Source: Ctenosaura bakeri
Taxonomy: Eukaryota; Chordata; Lepidosauria; Squamata; Iguanidae
Assembly: GCA_948474755.1 (NCBI GenBank)
Contig: CAOLHI010002508.1
Span: 62,001-126,000 of the forward strand
Length of the DNA stretch: 64,000 bases
Direction of reading: 5' to 3'
Shown: positions 34,405 through 44,505 of the stretch, in pieces
How the letters are laid out: the number at the start of each line of letters is the position of its first letter
How positions within the stretch are numbered: position 1 is the first letter of the stretch
Notes under the pieces: generated by a model
The model's database searches: none
What the model saw: the letters and a program-made list of their open reading frames with translations, nothing else
What the model was told of the DNA's origin: nothing
Translations under genes and position numbers: made by a program

Positions 34405-34910
34405 TCCACACCCTCCAATATTTCACAAATGAAAATCAGGACACATGAGGCCACGGAACATCTGAGCATGCTAAAGTCAAGATGGCAACAATTATTAATG
34501 ACAGAAAAAGTAGAAGAGGCTGTAGCAGTTTGCTTCTCCTCTTTTCTCCACCCTCCTGGGTTGGTTGAAAGTGAACTACTTTTGAACTTTGAAATCAGCT
34601 TGCAGCAACTGAAGTAAGCTGAAGACAAAGGTGGAAAGTGGGAGGAGGAAATTGGGACATTTGAAAAGTAACTGAAACGTGGAGTGCCTGAGCATTAATC
34701 AAGACTGTTCCTGCCAAACTGGGGCCATTTCCATACTAGACTGTTATAGTGCTATTATTCCACTTTCAACATCCTATGGAATCCTGAGGCCCCTCCCTAA
34801 ACTGCAATCCCCAGGATTCCATAGGATGTTGAAAGTGGAATAACAGCACTGTGACAGTCTAGTGTGGAAATGGCCTGAGACAATTGGAGGGTATGGTGAT
34901 CAAAGATGCT
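34405..34910 (+). repeat. Unclassified interspersed repeat split by a MITE
   Basis: Begins ACACCCTCCAATATTTCACA with AAATGAAAATCAGGACACAT and resumes after the MITE with TGAGACAATTGGAGGGTATG. CCTCCAA...TTGGAGGG are inverted ends, so this is probably a DNA transposon remnant. Relatives are at 14463-14590 and 31770-31945. Family unnamed. Confidence 0.6.
34723..34875. mobile_element. Palindromic MITE, 153 bp
   Basis: GGCCATTTCCATACTAGACT at one end and AGTCTAGTGTGGAAATGGCC at the other, with inner arms TTATTCCACTTTCAACATCC and complement. Flanks TGG/TGA are near-identical 3-bp repeats. It interrupts the repeat 34405-34910 and is therefore younger. Confidence 0.88.
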
Positions 34911-35038
34911 CACTCTCTAGTAAACCTAGTGATGAGGCTTTGTAGCCCAAATTGTCTTTATAATGCTTTTCATAATTAATTCTTAAATTTACTTGTTCCA
35001 GTCTCCAGAAACTTTTTAGCAGAAGTATAAACAACATA

Positions 35039-36463
35039 GGCCCTTTCTGCACCGGCCTTTTAAAACAGTGCAGAGTGACGTCTGACGGAGGTCTTCTGCA
35101 CTGTGGAGTGGACTGGGGTGGACTACTTTTCGTAGTTCCACACCTCAGTCCGCTCCGGAGTGACCGGAACTGGTCGCGCAGCATGCTTTTTAAAAACCTC
35201 AAGAGGTTTTTAAAATGCACGGAGCGCGCGACCCCATGTTGCTCCGCCACCATGCTCCGGTGCATATTTGCAGGCGTGCACTAGTGTGTGCCTGCAGATC
35301 TGCCGAGGGCGGGCTTTGGGCTGGCGAGCTTCTCCGGTTGATGGAGAGCCTCTGTTACCATGGTTATGATATGTCTGGTGAGAGCACTAGATATCTCTTG
35401 ATATCAAATAATTTGGCCTTTACTTGACCTTTCTCTGCCACCCTACTCCATGTGTTTGCAAGGGCCACTGGACAAGCATGTAATAGGCGCGGCCGTTAAT
35501 GGTTGTAAATTCCAAACCTCATTTAGGCAGGCAACTTAATGCCTCTCCGATGCTTCAGGGACCATTCCTTCTTGCAAACCCGCCTTGCTCGGCGCGACTT
35601 TACACAAAGACGGCCGGCCGAGTGCCGAGCCATTGCTTTATGTTGGGCTATTTGCATACCGGCCATACTATTGTCATCCAGCGCTAAGCTCATCATGTAA
35701 AACCTGACCTTTTCCAACGCCTTTGTCCTGCTCTAAATTCCCTTTGTTCTCACTGAGCATGGCATGGCCTATAGGTAAAATCCACCCTATACAAGGTCCC
35801 CAATTCCGAGCCCTCCTCGGATCGCTCCTGAATTCCATCCATCCTTGCTGCTGCTGTATTTGGTGAGCCGTCCCCTCAGTTCCAGCAACTGAGCTGCTCA
35901 ACCCTGGAACACTCCGGACTGCTATCCAGCCTTGCTGTCGGTTTGTCCGGCGAGTCACCCCCTCAGCGAGCCGCACTGAGCTTTCTTCCCTGCAACCTCC
36001 ACGTCTCTCCAGGACTACGAGAAAAGGTGTCGTATTACCCATTCCCCCGAAACTCTCCATTTCTATTTCTCAGTTAGTTAGTGTATGTCGTGTCTTTTGT
36101 GTTGTTCCCAATAAAAATATTATTTGTTGCTTTAGAACTTGTCTAACCGCTCTCTGACCTGACTCTGTAGACATAAGGTTAAAAGATCCTAGCTAAGTTA
36201 CCCTGCCTCTCATTAGCTTGAGAGAGTGCTCGAGTCTAATTTCCCCCATCTTGCATTTTTATTTGGTAATTTGGGCGCCCCTCCCGGGATCCCCAACATA
36301 CAGGGTAACACCTCCACCAACTGGAAGCTGCCATTTTGGACGCCGGAGAAGTGTGGAGTGACAAGCTCACACTGCTCCTCGTCCTGACAGACTCGCCTGG
36401 ACACTGAAGAAGTCCGGTGAGTCCCGTTTTTGCGCGGTTCCTTTCCCACGTGTGGAAAGGGCC
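35039..36463. mobile_element. Harbinger-like non-autonomous element, split by a solo LTR
   Basis: Outer ends GGCCCTTTCTGCACCGGCC and GTGTGGAAAGGGCC are inverted. A 3-bp duplication ATA flanks them (35036-35038 and 36464-36466). Without the 958-bp LTR the element is about 467 bp, GC-rich and CpG-bearing, with no transposase. The ORFs seen here are compositional. Related by its ends to 49503-49924. Confidence 0.75.
35353..36310 (+). mobile_element. Solo LTR, 958 bp
   Basis: Begins TGTTACCATGG and ends CAGGGTAACA, inverted TG...CA ends. It is flanked by a 4-bp duplication CCTC (35349-35352 and 36311-36314). CCAATAAAAATATTATTTG near 36108 is a polyadenylation signal on the + strand. No gag, pol or env sequence accompanies it, so it is a recombined solo LTR of an endogenous retrovirus-like element. 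Same family as 50138-51032 and 63368-64000. Confidence 0.87.
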
Positions 36464-36466
36464 ATA

Positions 36467-37825
36467 GAATCTACATTCAGGAAGGATGTAGGTCTATCTC
36501 TGACTGAAAGTAATGAAAATCCAAGGAATGGGGAAGCATTTGAGCCTTGAGGAATGAATGGTCTTGAGGACCTATTCTAGTGATTAGCAGAGCTACTTGT
36601 AAAGTGATTTGGTCTAACACCAAAGGATGGGTCCTTTTGTATTTTTATTGATATTCATGAATGTATTTGTTTATTTTGCAGTCCCCCAATCTCACCAATG
36701 TAATGCTTGTGGTATCTTCTTTAACATAGCAAGTTAGAGTACAAGGCAGGGCCGTGTTTAAAGTAGCAAAGCAGCTCAGAAGGGAATTAAAAAAAAAAGT
36801 TAAATTGAAATTCTGGCCTATCTGCCTATTCAGCAGTAAAAGTGTTCTTTAAAGTGTAAAAGCATGATTTGTGATACGCACCTCTGAAAACAGGATATTT
36901 TAAAACTTAGAATTGCCTCTCTATAAAATTATGCATTATCTCTCTGAACATTTCTCAGGAATGATTCACTGAGGAAACAGTTGAATGACTGCACATTTCG
37001 TGCTGTTTGTCTGATTTTGCTATGAACTTTATTGGTCATAAAGACTGTGATGAAACCCAATAAATATGGCTATATTTATTAGATATAAAAGGGCACATTT
37101 TATGCCAATTTAATTCTGCTGGTATACATATAATGGATCAGGCTGTACTTCTCCACAGTGGTACTGATGAACTAAAGTACAAAATATACTTTTTATTCCA
37201 ATATCAGTTTTTACAGATTTTTACAGGATTTAATAGCCTGTTCTCCTCTTTCATATTATGTAAGTGATTGTATAACAGAGACCACTCATGTTTCCACTAT
37301 CAGTAATACAGCATCCGTTTAAAAAAAAAAGAGAGAGTTCTCCAACATTTCTTTCAATAATTTTTTTACCAGCCTCTTGATAAATAATAACATTAAAAAC
37401 ACACTTAAACAGAAGAGCCCCCGATCAATAGAGCACAAACAATGCATTTATGCCTTAAATTTATTGTTCATTGCTGTGCCCACTAGTTTTCCAGTTAATG
37501 GTGTTTGTGTTTAGCACTTTTACCATTGTTGCTAAGGGAAACTAATATGTGGATGTTACTGCCTGAGCCTATCATAACCTACTGTGATAGCTCTAAGTAC
37601 TTAAAATGTTCATTTACAGATTAACAAGCCTCATACCTTTGGCACTTCATCAGGGAGGCATGCATAGCTTCATAACTGTTAACTTTTAAGTAAGCTCTAA
37701 AGAAACCATCCTTGATTAATGTAGCGTGGTTGGATTTTTAAAAACGCTATAGGTTTAACTGACTTTTTTGAATGGTAAATCTGATATATTTACTTTATTC
37801 CAATGTTTTCTTTTATATGTTTACT
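36467..37825. other. No gene seen
   Basis: AT-rich sequence with poly-A runs (about 36789-36798 and 37320-37330). No exon or confident repeat recognised. Confidence 0.45.
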
Positions 37826-38212
37826 AGTGTATATACCCAGCATTGCCTGGGATTTTATTTTCTCATAGGTAATACTTGTTAGAAAAAGTTGAGATGCTGT
37901 GCCTCTATTTCCTCTGTCTTGTTCAGTACCTGTAACTTTACCCCATATTCCCCAATCCAATCTGTATTCGGAGTTATTAACACAGGGAGGTCAGGTTCCT
38001 AAGGGAATACACTGCCCTCCTCCTTGCTGCTAGGCCTTGTCTTGATCGCAACCAGCCTATTCAAGACCGATAGAGTTGACTGAGGCCCAAGAGTTCTCTG
38101 GCTGAGAATTCTAAAGCCCCCCCCCCAAACTGCAAACCCCAGGATCTTCTTAGGCAGCCAATCCTATGCGGTCTTCACTGGACACAGACAAACAAACTTT
38201 GACTTTGATAGA
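37826..38212 (+). repeat. Unclassified repeat X, copy 1
   Basis: Starts ACTAGTGTATATACCCAGCA then TTGCCTGGGATTTTATTTTC, and ends GACACAGACAAACAAACTTT then GACTTT. It matches 52744-53157 end to end in opposite orientation. It contains CAAGAGTTCTCTGGCTGAGA and CAAACTGCAAACCCCAGGAT, sequence shared with the core of the palindromic MITE. I cannot name the family. Confidence 0.75.
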
Positions 38213-38329
38213 TGAATGTTTTTTATTTACTGGTCACCACTTTGTGGGATCACAAAGAATTTAAAGAATTATCAATTTTAACACAACCTAATTCACAAAA
38301 AAAATAAAAAAATAAAAAATAAAGTGAGG

Positions 38330-39600
38330 GAGGGACGGGGGGGGCGATATGCTCCCGGCGACACTTTTTGGGGGACCGCTGCTCCTCGCCCGCCCTTCCT
38401 CACTCCTCCCAGTTCCACCTTTCCGCGTTCTCCTCCTGCCTCCCCTTCCCCTTCCCCAGCCCTTTCCCTTCTTCTCCCTCTCCCGCCTGCATCCAGGGCT
38501 CCGCCAGTGAAAAGGCTCGCTGCCTTATCTCAGGATCACGGCTTTCAATTGGCGCCTTCCTGCTTTCCCTGGGGAAGCAACCTGGCGAACGAGAGGAGGC
38601 AGCAGCCCAAGCGCCAAGACGCTACTCCCTGGCAAACTGGAGAGCGGAGGACGAGCCAGATCCAGGGTTCCTGCTATACTGGGGAGGGGGCTGGGAGGGG
38701 TGCTGGGAGGGGGAGGGAAGTGCAGCGTTTTTCCGTTAAGCACTAGTTTTAGATTTTTTTTTATTTTTGTGTTTGGAGTAAGGAGACGTTGGCTTGCTCT
38801 GGGATGTGCGCATGGTCCATAATCTCAGCGTTCTTGCCCCAGGGAGGGAGGGAGGGGTACCCCGGGGAGCCGGTGCTCGCCAGGCCTCCTTGGAGAGACG
38901 GAAAGGCAAGCAAGAACGGCAGATGCACCTCTAAGCGCTTGCCTGGGCGGCGTCTAACTTTTCCCGGAGGCTTTTGGGCTGCCAGAGGCAGAGAAAGGGA
39001 AGCCGGAAGGAGGGAGGGAAGCGGGAGGAGGCGGAGGTGAGGGGGAGTCGCAGGCAGACAAGCCCCGTCCAGTCAACACCTGGATGGCAGGCAGGCGGGC
39101 AGTCGGGGCGGAAAGTAGTCCACACCCATCCCCAGAGCCAGGTCTCCTCTACCAAGCACCCAACGAGAGCGCACCCTCCCTCCTTGGCTGCCCTCCCTCA
39201 TGCCTCTCAGTCCGATGTGCCCCCCATGGCTCCCCGGCCTCCCCTCCCTCCCTCCCTCCGCTTCCCCTCCCGCCCAAACCAAGGAATGGCCCCAGCTGAG
39301 CTTCCCCCTTGGGCTGCTTCCCTTTCAAGAGATCACCTTCCTTCCCTGCCACACACCACGCCCTGCCCTTGCTTCTTCCTCCTCTCTGTGGCTTCTTCCC
39401 CCGCTCCCTTTTCTCCTCACCTCGGCCAGCCCGCCAGCCGGCCCCCGGCACCCCCCGGGGAGCTTGATTTCCTTGGGAGGACGCAAAGACTGGCCAGCGG
39501 GGGCATGAGGGGGGTCTCTGAATGTACACAAAGAAGGCAGCGTGGTGTGTGCATGTGGGGGGGAGGAGGAGGGGGAAGAAGAATCGGTGAGGTAAGAGCA
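38330..39600 (+). promoter_or_regulatory. Orphan CpG island with candidate splice donors
   Basis: An abrupt switch from AT-rich sequence to about 1.2 kb of G+C- and CpG-rich DNA (densest about 38330-39110, then C-rich with fewer CpG). It holds consensus donors GAG|GTGAGG (cut after 39036) and GAG|GTAAGA (cut after 39591) on the + strand. ORFs are long on several frames but of low complexity, as expected from composition. It may be an unannotated promoter and first exon, an alternative PTGER3-locus transcript, or a GC-rich repeat that I do not recognise. Strand is a guess from the donors. Confidence 0.5.
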
Positions 39601-39604
39601 ATTG

Positions 39605-39690
39605 GGCCATTTCCGCACTAGCCTGTTATAGCGCAATGATTCCACTTTCAACCTCCTCTGGAATCCTGGGGTTTGCAGTTTCGGGAGGCG
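39605..39690. mobile_element. Palindromic MITE, left arm only
   Basis: GGCCATTTCCGCACTAGCCT with TTCCACTTTCAACCTCC, GGAATCCTGGGGTTTGCAG and TTTCGGGAGG. No complementary right arm follows. It lies a few bases past the last donor of the CpG island. Confidence 0.85.
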
Positions 39691-40079
39691 CCGGCCGGCT
39701 AAACCCCGGCGAAAAAGGGACCATTCATTTTCTCATTTGATTTCCTCCTTCCCAGTAGGGCAGGTGGGAGGAGAAGTGGGGTGAGAGGGTGAGATGTATA
39801 TGTGAGATGATGATGATGATGATGATGGTGATGCATGAATTTTTGGTGTGTATTGAGGGGGCCGGCAAACTCAGGGACCACCCTGGGCAGCAGAAGCTGT
39901 CCCTATGACCACTGAAAAACTCCCTGAAACTAAACTAAAACACTAAAATAGAATTCTTTACAATAAATAAACCCCTAATTACTGAAACACAACACCCCCC
40001 AAGTCAAACTGTAGTAAAGGGGGGGGGCTAGCATGCCACCATTACAGATCCACTAGAATTATTACACCCACGGATTATA
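39691..40079. other. No gene seen; small (GAT)n run
   Basis: A (GAT)n tract at about 39806-39828 and otherwise unassigned sequence. C and G homopolymers occur near 39996 and 40018. Confidence 0.6.
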
Positions 40080-41200
40080 GTATTGTGAGATTTCTTACTG
40101 CTCAAAAAATCCAAAACTGTTCCCAATCTTTCAAAAATCTTCAGCTGGTTCATAACTTTAAAACCCATGTTAATTTGGTATCAGAGGTAACTCAGCCATC
40201 TGAACAACTCATTTTTCCATTGTTGGTACTTCAGTTTGTTCCGAGGTTTGAGAAAACAATGTTCTTGCTGCTCTTATCATATATCGAAGAAGTAGTCCAC
40301 ATTTACTATCAAATTTCTTATCATAATACCCAGCAAAAACATTTACAAAATCCACTTTACTTTTTTGTAATTAATATGTAAATCTTAGACAAATAACTTT
40401 TCACTTTCTTACATATGGAAAAAGGAGCCCTTCTTATTTTGAAACCCCCAACATTGTTTTGAAACATTCTTAGACATTTTCAAAAGCTTATTTGGAGTTA
40501 GATACCAGCTATGCATCGTATTACAGCATGTCTTCTAAGTTACTAAACAAAGTAAATTTCATATTTTTAGACCACATTTTTCCCTCATGTCCATTTAAAT
40601 GTTCTGCCCAAAATTTTGGGCCACCTTATCATAAACTCTTTCACAGGTTCATATTGTGTCTCTAGTTGCAAAAGGAACTTGTGTACTTTTAAAACAACAT
40701 GGTCGTTGTCTTTGCACAACTATACATGAAACCCATGTTCTCTCGCCTCTATGGCTAAATCTCTCTTATCTTGATGGAATCTATCCTGGCAAACCAATTA
40801 AGATCTTTGCCTTCCTTAAGAAGCATCTCACTTGATTTAAACTCCAGCTGTCTTATTCAAAGTACAACATGTCATCATAAAACAACCACCTCCAAATTTT
40901 AACCCATTGTTTCATGAGAAAGCTTCCTGCAGTAATGTGGGTAATATTATCTTAGGAGAAAGTCTCTGCTTCTATTTATACCAAATTTGCAGAAAAGCCT
41001 TTCTAATATAATGATTTTTAAATTCAACATGTACCTTAACTTTATCATACCAAAGGTAACCATGCCACCTAAACCTAAAATCATGATCTTCACATTCTAA
41101 GAATCTCTCATCTCTAAGAAATACCCATTCCTTCAACCATACAAAACAACAGGCCTCCCATGGAAGCAACATGTCTTGAAATAAATTCATTTAGTCTGCA
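40080..41200 (-). mobile_element. L1-type LINE, ORF2 C-terminal remnant
   Basis: Read on the minus strand, 40972-41190 gives WVFLRDERFLECEDHDFRFR then WHGYLWYDKVKVHVEFKNHY and IRKAFLQIW, the pattern of the C-terminal domain of L1 ORF2. Further along, about 40220-40300 reads YMIRAARTLFSQTSEQTEVP-like sequence, the next conserved block of L1 ORF2. Stops and frameshifts are frequent, so it is dead. The 5' part is missing. Confidence 0.75.
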
Positions 41201-41617
41201 AAGGAACACATGAAACACACAAAATGAGAAACAGTGTAACAGATAAAGTTCAATTATCACACATGTCATTGAGACAGTGGTGAGAAAATCCATGAAGATT
41301 GCAATGTAATTGCCCTCACAGTCCCTATGAAGGAGTTTAACACGGGGCTGATGAAAATAAGCTTTTTTGTCTTTTGGATTAAGGCTGATTGCTTGTCTGA
41401 GCTACAGACTGTGTGCTAGTTTGGTTGAATTTGTTGTCAGAGGACATGGACTAAGAAGAAAGGGCTACTTCTAAGACGAATTTACTTAATGACTTGTTTG
41501 GAAGGAAACCTAACTCTATATAGTTGCCTTCACAGTCTCTGCAACTGAGGCCCAGGAGGCTAAGGACAGGGAAAATAATCTGGAGCATTTAAAGCTGAAA
41601 ATGCTCTGTATTCACCT
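41201..41617. other. No gene seen
   Basis: Unassigned AT-rich sequence between the L1 remnant and the SPIN-like element. Confidence 0.5.
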
Positions 41618-41625
41618 ACATAGGT

Positions 41626-42433
41626 CAGTGGTTCTCAACCTTCCTAATGCCGCAACCCCTTAATACAGTTCCTCATGTTGTGGTGACCCCCAACCATAAA
41701 ATCATTTTCGTTATTTTTTATTTATTTATTTATTTATTCATTTTTTATTTAGTTAGTTAGTTATTTTCAACATCAAACAGATTGGAAACACTGCCCTAAA
41801 TCACTGCTCTGGATAGACTTCTAATGCCTAAAAACTGGTAACCCTCCCCCCTTTTTTAAGCACAGAAAGCGTCCATCAATGCCAGAATTAAGGTAGTAGT
41901 TCTAGTTCTGAATGTTGGGTTTCCACAGTTCAAAACGCCAGTCACTCCCAAAGGCAATGCCAAAACAGCCCACATTTTACACAAGGCGCAGGGAGGAAAG
42001 GACAGGGAGAGAGGAAAGATGGCGGCGGCATAAGCAGACGTGTTTTGTTTCACTCCTTCCCTTCCTCCCTCCTTTAAAGGGAGTGCGGATGCTGAACGTA
42101 CAAAAAGCGAGGAATGCAAGACAGTCAGGGCGAAGAACACAACACGTGCATGTGGCAAGCGCCAAGGGTCCACACACAACAAAAGCGAGAGGAGAAAGTC
42201 ATCCTGGCTATTTCTGCACTAGACTGTTATAGCACTATTATTCCACTTTCACCATCCTATGGAATCCTGGGGTTTGCAGTTTGAACCCCAGCACAGGGGT
42301 CTCAGAAGCACTGCTCCCATTGGCTGTGAGGCCACCTTCTTTTAAAAGGGGGGCAGGATTGAGGAGTGGCGAACCCTGTGAAATGGTCGTTCGACCCCCA
42401 AAGGGGTCCTGACCCCCAGGTTGAGAACCACTG
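41626..42433. mobile_element. SPIN-like hAT element with foreign interior, 808 bp
   Basis: Left end CAGTGGTTCTCAACCTTCCT then AATGCCGC, CAGTTCCTCATGTTGTGGTG and ACCCCCAACCATAAAAT. Right end GAAATGGTCGTTCGACCCCC, AAAGGGGTCCTGACC and GGTTGAGAACCACTG. These match the SPIN (hAT) ends as I remember them, a family known for horizontal transfer among tetrapods. An exact 8-bp duplication ACATAGGT flanks it (41618-41625 and 42434-42441). The interior (about 41720-42350) is not SPIN: it has an ATTT repeat, a CpG-bearing stretch (AAAGATGGCGGCGGCATAAG) and a palindromic-MITE arm at 42206. No transposase is visible. Confidence 0.85.
42206..42281. mobile_element. Palindromic MITE arm inside the SPIN-like element
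   Basis: GGCTATTTCTGCACTAGACT, TTATTCCACTTTCACCATCC and GGAATCCTGGGGTTTGCAG, one arm only. Its position shows that it was inserted into, or carried by, the interior of the hAT element. Confidence 0.85.
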
Positions 42434-42441
42434 ACATAGGT

Positions 42442-44319
42442 CATAGAGACATGGAAATGGAAGGAGCTGCTGCAGTGAGCCACAACATCTACAATGTTTG
42501 GTTTCTGTCCTAAAGATTTAAGAAGTACACATGCAGAAAGTGAAATCTGATTGCCCTGACGGAAGAGAAAGCATAACATCTTGAGACTTGCCTATCCTCA
42601 AGTTGCCATATTTTAATTCACCAAATCTGGACAGCTTAATTTGCATTAGGTTGTGAATTTGTATAATATACAAGTTAAGTCTGTTATGCATACTTTGTAG
42701 TCTGCAAGTTAAATAAGTTAATGCTGTTTTTTCTTCCACTATGTCCCAGCCTTGACGTCTTTTGTCATACCTGTTGAAAGGGCCAATATAGTCTAAAAAC
42801 AAAAAGACCAAAGTCCAAATACCGGCTTGGTCACAAACCTTACAGACTGAACTTGGCCCACTCACTACTTTCAGTTTGGGAAAAAATGTAGTTATCCCAG
42901 AAATAAAATAATTTCATTGACCAAAGATGCCTGTTGTACTGTCCCCCCCCATAAACAGACTATGTGGGAAGGATATATCAACCAAGAAATATATTGGGAA
43001 CCAAATGTTCAGACAAAAAGGGACACTGAGAGCTAAGACCCTTATAAAAGATAAGAGACACCAATTTACATCCAGAAGAGGAATGGAACCAAAGGCCAGT
43101 TTGAATACTGTGAGATAGCCTTGACAACCATTTTTGTTTTCTGTTGCTTAACATTTTCCAAAGCCAGCAACCAATGGGATAACTACTTCAGGTTAGAATC
43201 CTGTACATCATTGGTCCTCACTGCAGATCATCTTATAGGGTAGTGCTTCCATCTGCTTGGAGATGGGCCATTAATAACCTGAACAAAATCCCCCACTGTC
43301 AACCATGATAGATCACTGAAGAGCTTGGAAAATCACCTTTTGCACTCTGGCTCCCAGAATCCCCCTTCTCCCCATGTTCATAAGATAGTATGCAACTGAA
43401 TACCAGCTCTTGGAAGGCAACTATAGGGGAAAGTAGGCCAAATCTATAATGGTTCTGAATATCAGATTTTGACTGTTTTGAAAGGCTGGCTTCCTAAAGC
43501 CAGGTGGGAAGAATCTACAGCCCTAAAAAATTATGGAGATATTTATACATGTGCCTGCGGGAAATTATGGTTTACTTTTGAAAGTGATGGATGATACTGA
43601 AAGAGATGCAAATTAAAGGGAAGGAAGAAGAAATAATTTTTGCATATACAAATGCATTTATATATATAAATGGCTTTATATTAGTATGCCTAGCAGAAAA
43701 ATGTGTATCATCTTGTGTATTCTTTTCTTCTTTAATCCACCCATGTGGGGGGGAAATCCAGAAAGACTACTCTGCAGAAAATGGAGAGGAAAGAGTAAGC
43801 ACGCGTATCAAGAGTCAATAGCTTCATGTCTTCATGCTACCTAATTGCTCCACAGCTTCCTATAGACCTTTGACAATGCCTCTATAATGGATATGTTTGT
43901 TTGTTTGTTTGTTTGTTTATTTTAATGCCTGGAGGATGAGCTTTATAGCTCAAAACATTTTTTCCTTTTGTTCCTGAAATGGGTTTCTACACTATCCTTC
44001 AATACATATTCTTTTCATTTTTGACTTAAGTATGAGATGTATCCTAATATCTGAAGCACAGTAAGCAAAGTCAACAAGAAAGGAAAGGCACTTGACTTTA
44101 GTGCCCAAACCACAGAGGGAAACAATTCTTAAATTGACTGAATAATTTCTGTACCCAACACATTTCAGGAATGTCCACTATAGGTGCACTTGATAAAAAA
44201 TATGGAAGTAGCAGCCATGTCATCATTACTACTACTTCTATCTCCTCCTCCTCCTCTTCTAGCTCCAAAATTTATATTTTTATTATTGCACCCTATGACT
44301 TATGAACTCATAACTTTCA
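42442..44319. other. No gene seen
   Basis: No exon recognised. A (TTTG)n run lies at about 43895-43919. Short ORFs have no visible motif. Confidence 0.45.
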
Positions 44320-44505
44320 AAGAAGTAGCCATGTTTGTCTCCTCCAGCATAAAAAGGAGGAAGGAGGGAAGGAATGTAGTAGGACTTTTAAGACGAAGTA
44401 GTTTTTATTTTAGCATGAGCTTTTGTGGAAGAAGTTTTATATCCACAAAAGCTCATGGTAGAATAAAAACCAGTTCATCTTAAAAGTCCTGCTACATTGC
44501 CCTTT
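44320..44505. repeat. Amniote interspersed repeat, inverted pair
   Basis: GTAGTAGGACTTTTAAGACG with TAGCATGAGCTTTTGTGG is followed by its near complement CCACAAAAGCTCATGGTAGA, then TCTTAAAAGTCCTGCTAC. The two copies form a hairpin of about 60-bp arms. Same family as 11252-11393. Confidence 0.65.

Noticed and set aside
38974..39621. 215-codon ORF in the orphan CpG island
   Set aside because: Low-complexity Pro/Ser/Arg composition, open frames on several frames at once, and no domain. I keep the island, not the protein.
40085..40381. 98-codon + strand ORF
   Set aside because: Antisense shadow of an L1 ORF2 remnant on the minus strand.
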